Shown: positions 60,290-64,000 of the stretch, piece after piece | Numbering within the stretch: position 1 is the stretch's first letter | How the letters are laid out: each line of letters opens with the position of its first letter | Origin: Dehalococcoidia bacterium | GTDB taxonomy: Bacteria; Chloroflexota; Dehalococcoidia; Lucifugimonadales; UBA1123 | Reading direction: 5' to 3' | NCBI GenBank assembly: GCA_021295915.1 | Contig: JAGWBK010000012.1 | Coordinates: forward strand, 18,616-82,615 | Length of the DNA: 64,000 nt | The notes under the pieces: generated by a model | The model's input: the letters and a program-made list of their open reading frames with translations, nothing else | What the model was told of the DNA's origin: nothing | The model's database searches: none | Position numbers and translations under genes: made by a program

Positions 60290-60946
60290 TTGGCTGAGCA
60301 GAGATCAGGTCCGTACATCTGGGCCACATGGCTTTCGAAGGTGCTGGTCGGTGACATTTCCTGCGAGTGGGCATCGTGGTTCAAGGCCCACTACAAGGGC
60401 TACGAGCGGGTGCCCAGCACGTTCGACATGGTCACCTGGCAGATGAACCACACGTCGCTGCTGAACGAGGTCAGGGACAAGATCGAGGCAGATGGCGTCA
60501 CTGTTCTCACCGAGAACCAGAGCTACTTCAACCTACGCGGTGGCTCCGGCACTGTCATCGGAGGCAAGCCAGACCTAGTCGCGCTGGGCCCCGACGACAC
60601 CGGCACCATCTACGACATCAAGACAGGGCAGCCCCGAGCGTCGGACACCGCTCAGGTAATGATCTACATGTACGCGCTCCCGTACATCAACCAGTTCCGC
60701 GGGAGGCGTTTCCAGGGACGGCTGGTCTACAGGGACGACCGGGTGGTCGACATCCCGGCTGACAGCGTGAGCGACGCATTCAAGTCGGAGCTGTTCGCTC
60801 TGATCAGGCGGATCGCTGACTCTCAGCCTGCGCGCAGGGTACCGAGTGCGTTGGAGTGTGGGATGTGTGATCTAACTCCCAATGACTGCCCGGATAGGAT
60901 TGATGCCGCGCCTGCGGAACAGATCGCGGAGGGTGGGGAGTTCTGA
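60290..60946 (+). CDS. Cas4/AddB-like PD-(D/E)XK nuclease with four cysteines
   Basis: A 218-residue nuclease-fold protein. The core has GKPDLVAL (Asp95) and TIYDIKTGQ (Asp109, Lys111). Cysteines at 25 and at 190, 193 and 200 (CGMCDLTPNDC) form the one-plus-three iron-sulfur pattern of Cas4 and AddB. A 5'-to-3' exonuclease activity is possible. The TTG start is 6 bases after the hpf stop and lacks a clear SD, so coupling to hpf is likely. No CRISPR array or cas gene is present. Confidence 0.82.
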   Translation: MAEQRSGPYIWATWLSKVLVGDISCEWASWFKAHYKGYERVPSTFDMVTWQMNHTSLLNEVRDKIEADGVTVLTENQSYFNLRGGSGTVIGGKPDLVALGPDDTGTIYDIKTGQPRASDTAQVMIYMYALPYINQFRGRRFQGRLVYRDDRVVDIPADSVSDAFKSELFALIRRIADSQPARRVPSALECGMCDLTPNDCPDRIDAAPAEQIAEGGEF

Positions 60947-60983
60947 GAGGGGACCAGACCGTCGGAGTTCAAGTCTTCTCGCG

Positions 60984-62162
60984 CTAGCTGTCTATCACGG
61001 CTTCGCCGACGCGGAACTTCTCGATGCCCTTCCAGTCGTAGACGACGCCCAGACCCGGGCCTTCAGGGACATCCACGCAGCCGTTCTCGTCTACTGACTC
61101 CAGCTGGTCTGTGTAGCCACACGCGTACACTGGCGGACAGGAGATATTGGGCAGCTTCGGGTGGACGAGGCCCATCTCGTAGAAGTTCGAGTTGCGCATG
61201 GCGGCCATGCAGTGGCGCTGCGCAGGACCTGCAATGTGCAGCTCGACGTCCATGCCATAGCCCTCGGCTGAGTGAGCGATCTTCATGACGCCAGTTATAC
61301 CGCCATCGTACTCCGGGTCGGCGCGCCAGAAGTCGGTCGCCTCGGCAGCGGCCATGTCTGCGTGCGCCTCGACCATGTGCAGGTGCTCGCCCTGGAGCAG
61401 CGGCGTCTTGAGCATCTTCCGAAGTTGTCGATGCGCGTAGAACGACACTCCACCGTCACGCATCGGGTCCTCGTACCAGTAGAAGTCGTTGTCGTCGCAG
61501 GCGCGTCCGACTGTCAGCGTGTCTCCGAATGTATCGTACACGCAGCACGGGTCGATCATCAGCGCCATCTTGCCGCCGACTCGTTTACCGACGGCGTTGA
61601 CCGTCTCGACCTCGCGCGGAATCGACACGTCTCCCCACGAGTGGATCTTGAATCCCTGGTATCCCAGTTCCAGGCACTGCTCCGCAAAGTCGGCGTACGC
61701 TTCGGGACTGCTCAGGCCGTCAGGCTGTCTGTCAGCGTGAGAGGTGCTTGCGTATGAGGGCAGCTTCTTCCGGTAGCCGCCGAGCAGCTGGTAGATCGGC
61801 GAGTCGTGCAGCTTGCCCGCGAGGTCCCACAGTGCAATGTCCACGGGACCGATGCCCATCTTGTCCTGCTTGCGCAGGATCGACTTCGCCTGGTTGTAGA
61901 ATAGCTCCCGCTGAAGCGCGTTCTTACCGATCAGGAAAGAGCCGAACTGCTGGATCTGCTCGAAGGTGCCCGGAGCGATGCTCATGTACTCGCCCGTGAC
62001 ACCTATGTCGGTGTCGATGCGTATGCCGAGCACGGACCGCCCTCCCCTGCCTCCGGGCTCGTAGAACGGCCCCATTGCGAAGCTGAGGTCGCTTCCCACG
62101 TCGTTGAGTGGGAACCGGTACCGCGTCAGCGTGATCTTCTGGATGATAGGGGTACTGCCCAT
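60984..62162 (-). CDS. Enolase-superfamily dehydratase (mandelate racemase-like)
   Basis: A 392-residue MR/MLE-type enzyme. The capping domain is N-terminal. The barrel shows YQGFKIHSWGD (Lys of a KxH-type base), MIDPCCVYD (first metal Asp), YWYEDPM (second, Glu), LQGEHLH (third, Glu) and a C-terminal HIAGPAQRH. It probably dehydrates a sugar acid or related carboxylate. ATG 62162 is preceded by AGGAG; a longer open frame begins inside the next gene. Second gene of a pair of paralogues separated by 20 bases. Confidence 0.88.
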   Translation of the reverse strand: MGSTPIIQKITLTRYRFPLNDVGSDLSFAMGPFYEPGGRGGRSVLGIRIDTDIGVTGEYMSIAPGTFEQIQQFGSFLIGKNALQRELFYNQAKSILRKQDKMGIGPVDIALWDLAGKLHDSPIYQLLGGYRKKLPSYASTSHADRQPDGLSSPEAYADFAEQCLELGYQGFKIHSWGDVSIPREVETVNAVGKRVGGKMALMIDPCCVYDTFGDTLTVGRACDDNDFYWYEDPMRDGGVSFYAHRQLRKMLKTPLLQGEHLHMVEAHADMAAAEATDFWRADPEYDGGITGVMKIAHSAEGYGMDVELHIAGPAQRHCMAAMRNSNFYEMGLVHPKLPNISCPPVYACGYTDQLESVDENGCVDVPEGPGLGVVYDWKGIEKFRVGEAVIDS

Positions 62163-62182
62163 GCTTTCTTCTCCTGCTGAGG

Positions 62183-63385
62183 TCAGCCCTGTCCGGCGCG
62201 TGCCTTGATTGCCACGGTGTGGTCCCAGGGGGTGATCCACTCGTCTTTGATCTCCATTCCCCAGCCGGGAGCGTCCGTTGGGGTGATGTAGCCGTCCTTG
62301 GGTACGGCGAGCCCCGGGATCGGCCAGACCTCGTCGAGCGGGATGCCGGGGTCGCTGCCCATCCAGAACTCGGCCATGGGCGACTCAGGCATGGCGATCG
62401 CGAAGTGCTGACCCCAGGGCGACGCGACCGCGGCGTGCGGGATCGTGATGATGCCTGCGGCCTCGCCGATCGTGTAAATCTTCAGCGCCTCGGAGAAGCC
62501 GCCGCACCACTTCATGTCGGGCTGAAGCACGTCTACGGCGCGGTGCTCGACGAGCTGCCTGAACGTCCAGCGGCCGTGATGGTCCTCGCCTGTTGCGAGA
62601 GGAATCCAATTGATCGCCTTTCGCAGCTCGATGTGTCCCTCGAGGTCTGTTGGTATCAGCGGCTCTTCGAGCCAGCGCAGTCCGTAGGGTCGCAGGCGCT
62701 CCGCGAGCCTGATTGCGAACTCGACGTTGAAACTCATCACGGGGTTGTACATGAGCTCAGCGTTGGGGCCTACCGCGTCCCGTGCCTTCGCGATGTGCTC
62801 CTCTACGAGGTTAATGCCGTCGATGCCCTCGTCGTAGTGCGCCGGGTTCGAGACCTTGAAGCACTTGAATCCCAGCTCCTGCGACCAGTCGAGGTCGTCG
62901 GAGGTGCAGTACACGAGAGCTTTGTCCCTGCACGGCCCTCCGATCAGCGAGTACACGGGCTGGCCGAGCAGCTTGCCCTTGAGGTCCCACAGCGCGAGGT
63001 CTACGCCGGACTGCGCGACGGTCGCGATGCCGCCCGCACCGAAGCGCTGCGTGGATCGCCACATCAGGTCGTTCAGGTACTCCAGCGCCAGGCAGTCTCG
63101 GCCCTCGAGCAACGGACCGAAGTGGTAGTCGACCAATGCTGCCGTCGGCTCTCCGAAGCTGCACTGACCCAGGCCCCACGTGCCGTCCTCGGCCGTCACC
63201 TGCACCCACACGTCTGCGCTTGTGTTCGCGCCCGCCATCTGACCGTGGAGTCTCGGGAACTCAGGGTACTTGTTGATCGGCAGCGCGCGCCGTGCATGCG
63301 TGTTCCAGTTCGGCCTGCGAGACTCCGACTTCGGCGGCGTCCTCGGGATGTTCAGCTCGACCGCCCTTACCTCTTTGATCTTCAA
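62183..63385 (-). CDS. Enolase-superfamily dehydratase (L-rhamnonate dehydratase-like)
   Basis: A 400-residue MR-subgroup enzyme. It has N-terminal MKIKEVRAVELN, DLALWDLKGKLLGQPVYSLIGG, the metal ligands in NPVMSFN, WLEEPLIPTD and ATGEDHHG, and the RhmD-like block VDVLQPDMKWCGGFSEALKI. The barrel end IPHAAVASPWGQH supplies the catalytic His region. It is close in layout to L-rhamnonate dehydratase, which converts L-rhamnonate to its 2-keto-3-deoxy acid. The small isomerase-like gene lies 14 bases upstream. Confidence 0.88.
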   Translation of the reverse strand: MKIKEVRAVELNIPRTPPKSESRRPNWNTHARRALPINKYPEFPRLHGQMAGANTSADVWVQVTAEDGTWGLGQCSFGEPTAALVDYHFGPLLEGRDCLALEYLNDLMWRSTQRFGAGGIATVAQSGVDLALWDLKGKLLGQPVYSLIGGPCRDKALVYCTSDDLDWSQELGFKCFKVSNPAHYDEGIDGINLVEEHIAKARDAVGPNAELMYNPVMSFNVEFAIRLAERLRPYGLRWLEEPLIPTDLEGHIELRKAINWIPLATGEDHHGRWTFRQLVEHRAVDVLQPDMKWCGGFSEALKIYTIGEAAGIITIPHAAVASPWGQHFAIAMPESPMAEFWMGSDPGIPLDEVWPIPGLAVPKDGYITPTDAPGWGMEIKDEWITPWDHTVAIKARAGQG

Positions 63386-63399
63386 CGTTCTAGTCCTCT

Positions 63400-63693
63400 C
63401 TAATCAGAATTGTCTGCCGCATTCAGGAACGCCACGGCCGCGTCCGGGTCTATCAGGGGATAGACGTCGAACTCGGCGGGTATCATCTCCGCCCACTCCG
63501 TCAGCAGCATGTGAAGGGTCTCGTTGGAGTCGACGTCGAACAGCGCGACTGCTCCCCGTCCGGTGCGCGCGAAAAAGAAGCGCGCGAGTCCTCGATCCAG
63601 CTTGTCCTGAGACCACGGCCAGTACAGCTTTCGCTGCTCCCGCACCTCCGACGGTCGTGTCGGCAGCGGTGTGCTTATCGCAAGAAACAGCAT
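63400..63693 (-). CDS. Small muconolactone isomerase-like / dimeric alpha-beta barrel protein
   Basis: A 97-residue protein beginning MLFLAISTPLPTRPSEVREQ. It has a strand-helix-strand layout (LARFFFARTGRGAVALFDVDS, WAEMIPAEFDVYPLID) like muconolactone delta-isomerase and related dimeric alpha-beta barrels. Identification is by fold pattern only. ATG 63693 has GGGAGAG upstream. It heads the operon with the two dehydratases and may act on a lactone or keto intermediate. Confidence 0.72.
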   Translation of the reverse strand: MLFLAISTPLPTRPSEVREQRKLYWPWSQDKLDRGLARFFFARTGRGAVALFDVDSNETLHMLLTEWAEMIPAEFDVYPLIDPDAAVAFLNAADNSD

Positions 63694-63791
63694 CGTTACT
63701 CTCCCTTTCGTTTGCAGGAAAGATAGTATCATGTTCCCTAGCGCAGGCCGGGGATGGGGAGTGATGAGCTTGGGTAGGTTGTGGATTGAGA

Positions 63792-63832
63792 TTTCACCCT
63801 CACCCTAGCCCTCTCCCTGAGGGAGAGGGGAC
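63792..63832. repeat. Family A palindromic repeat
   Basis: TTTCACCCTCACCCTAGCCCTCTCCCTGAGGGAGAGGGG arrangement between the divergent isomerase-like and SDR genes. Confidence 0.85.
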
Positions 63833-63906
63833 GTCATGTTCTCACACCATATGCCCAATGTACTGTTTCCGACTCAAATGACCAAGACTTCAAGGAGACG
63901 ATGACA

Positions 63907-64000
63907 ATGCCCGGAAAGTTGACCGACAAAGTAGCGATAGTCACAGGTGGAAACAGCGGAATCGGGGAGGCCACGGTGCACCTCTTTGCCCGGGAAGGCG
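63907..64000 (+). CDS. SDR family oxidoreductase (N-terminal part, runs off the window)
   Basis: Start of a short-chain dehydrogenase: MPGKLTDKVAIVTGGNSGIG gives the TGxxxGxG cofactor loop. ATG 63907 lies 9 bases after AAGGAG; the ATG at 63901 is only 3 bases from it. The rest is outside the window. Confidence 0.88.
   Translation, partial: MPGKLTDKVAIVTGGNSGIGEATVHLFAREG

Noticed and set aside
1559-63832. CRISPR arrays
   Set aside because: The repeats are dispersed, palindromic and of several kinds, with no regular spacers and no cas genes; the Cas4-like protein stands alone.

Overview
This 64 kb window reads as bacterial chromosome, about 60% GC by eye. I infer a free-living member of the Chloroflexota, most likely the SAR202 / Dehalococcoidia-related lineage. 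The grounds are paired enolase-superfamily dehydratases, many SDR, VOC and MFS-type genes, a LexA/AddAB repair set, and very dense short palindromic repeats. No ribosomal or other marker gene is present, so the taxonomy is an inference.

Layout. 1-8.2 kb: the C-terminal part of an MFS exporter, mazG, a DUF1461 membrane protein, an ABhydrolase_10 protein, a methanethiol oxidase (SBP56) with a membrane partner, and a Uma2 nuclease. 8.2-13.0 kb (minus strand): a phospholipase D-like nuclease fused to an SF3/AAA-type ATPase, then a YHS protein and a Cu(I) P-type ATPase. 13.1-17.4 kb: lexA, an ABC-F ATPase and a CPA2 antiporter whose CBS tail is frameshifted. 17.7-25.5 kb: an unassigned conserved protein and addB-addA. 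25.5-31.5 kb (minus): an MBL hydrolase, an aldo/keto reductase and an E2-E1beta-E1alpha 2-oxoacid dehydrogenase operon interrupted by a DUF2283 two-gene cassette. 31.8-35.4 kb: VOC, SDR, DgkA, PHP phosphatase and PIG-L deacetylase. 35.8-42 kb: GNAT, metallophosphoesterase, DUF502, a GT4 glycosyltransferase, a BioF2-type acyltransferase and threonine synthase. 42.07 kb: the 3' part only of a tRNA-Ser(GCT). 42.3-49.8 kb: a frameshifted MpaB-type oxygenase gene, a large unassigned membrane protein, an NCS2 permease with an ATPase-like tail, a PQQ-type beta-propeller and a degenerate metzincin. 50.1-50.9 kb: a lipoprotein peroxiredoxin with an in-frame TGA at the catalytic position. 51.1-56.8 kb: an oligopeptide-type ABC importer without ATPases, plus a TPR lipoprotein. 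57-64 kb: a hydrolase, transhydrogenase, HPF, a Cas4-like nuclease, two enolase-superfamily dehydratases, a small isomerase-like protein and the start of an SDR.

Two threads run through the window. First, at least five families of short palindromic repeats occur between genes and also in frame inside several genes (copA, addB, addA, a glycosyltransferase and an acyltransferase). There they add visible extra peptides, or provide ribosome-binding or start context. Second, several proteins have altered catalytic residues: a likely selenocysteine peroxiredoxin, a metzincin without its zinc ligands, and an AddB without a Walker A. The strongest candidates for undescribed biology are the selenocysteine peroxiredoxin, the PLD-ATPase plus Uma2 pair, and the protein-coding repeat insertions.
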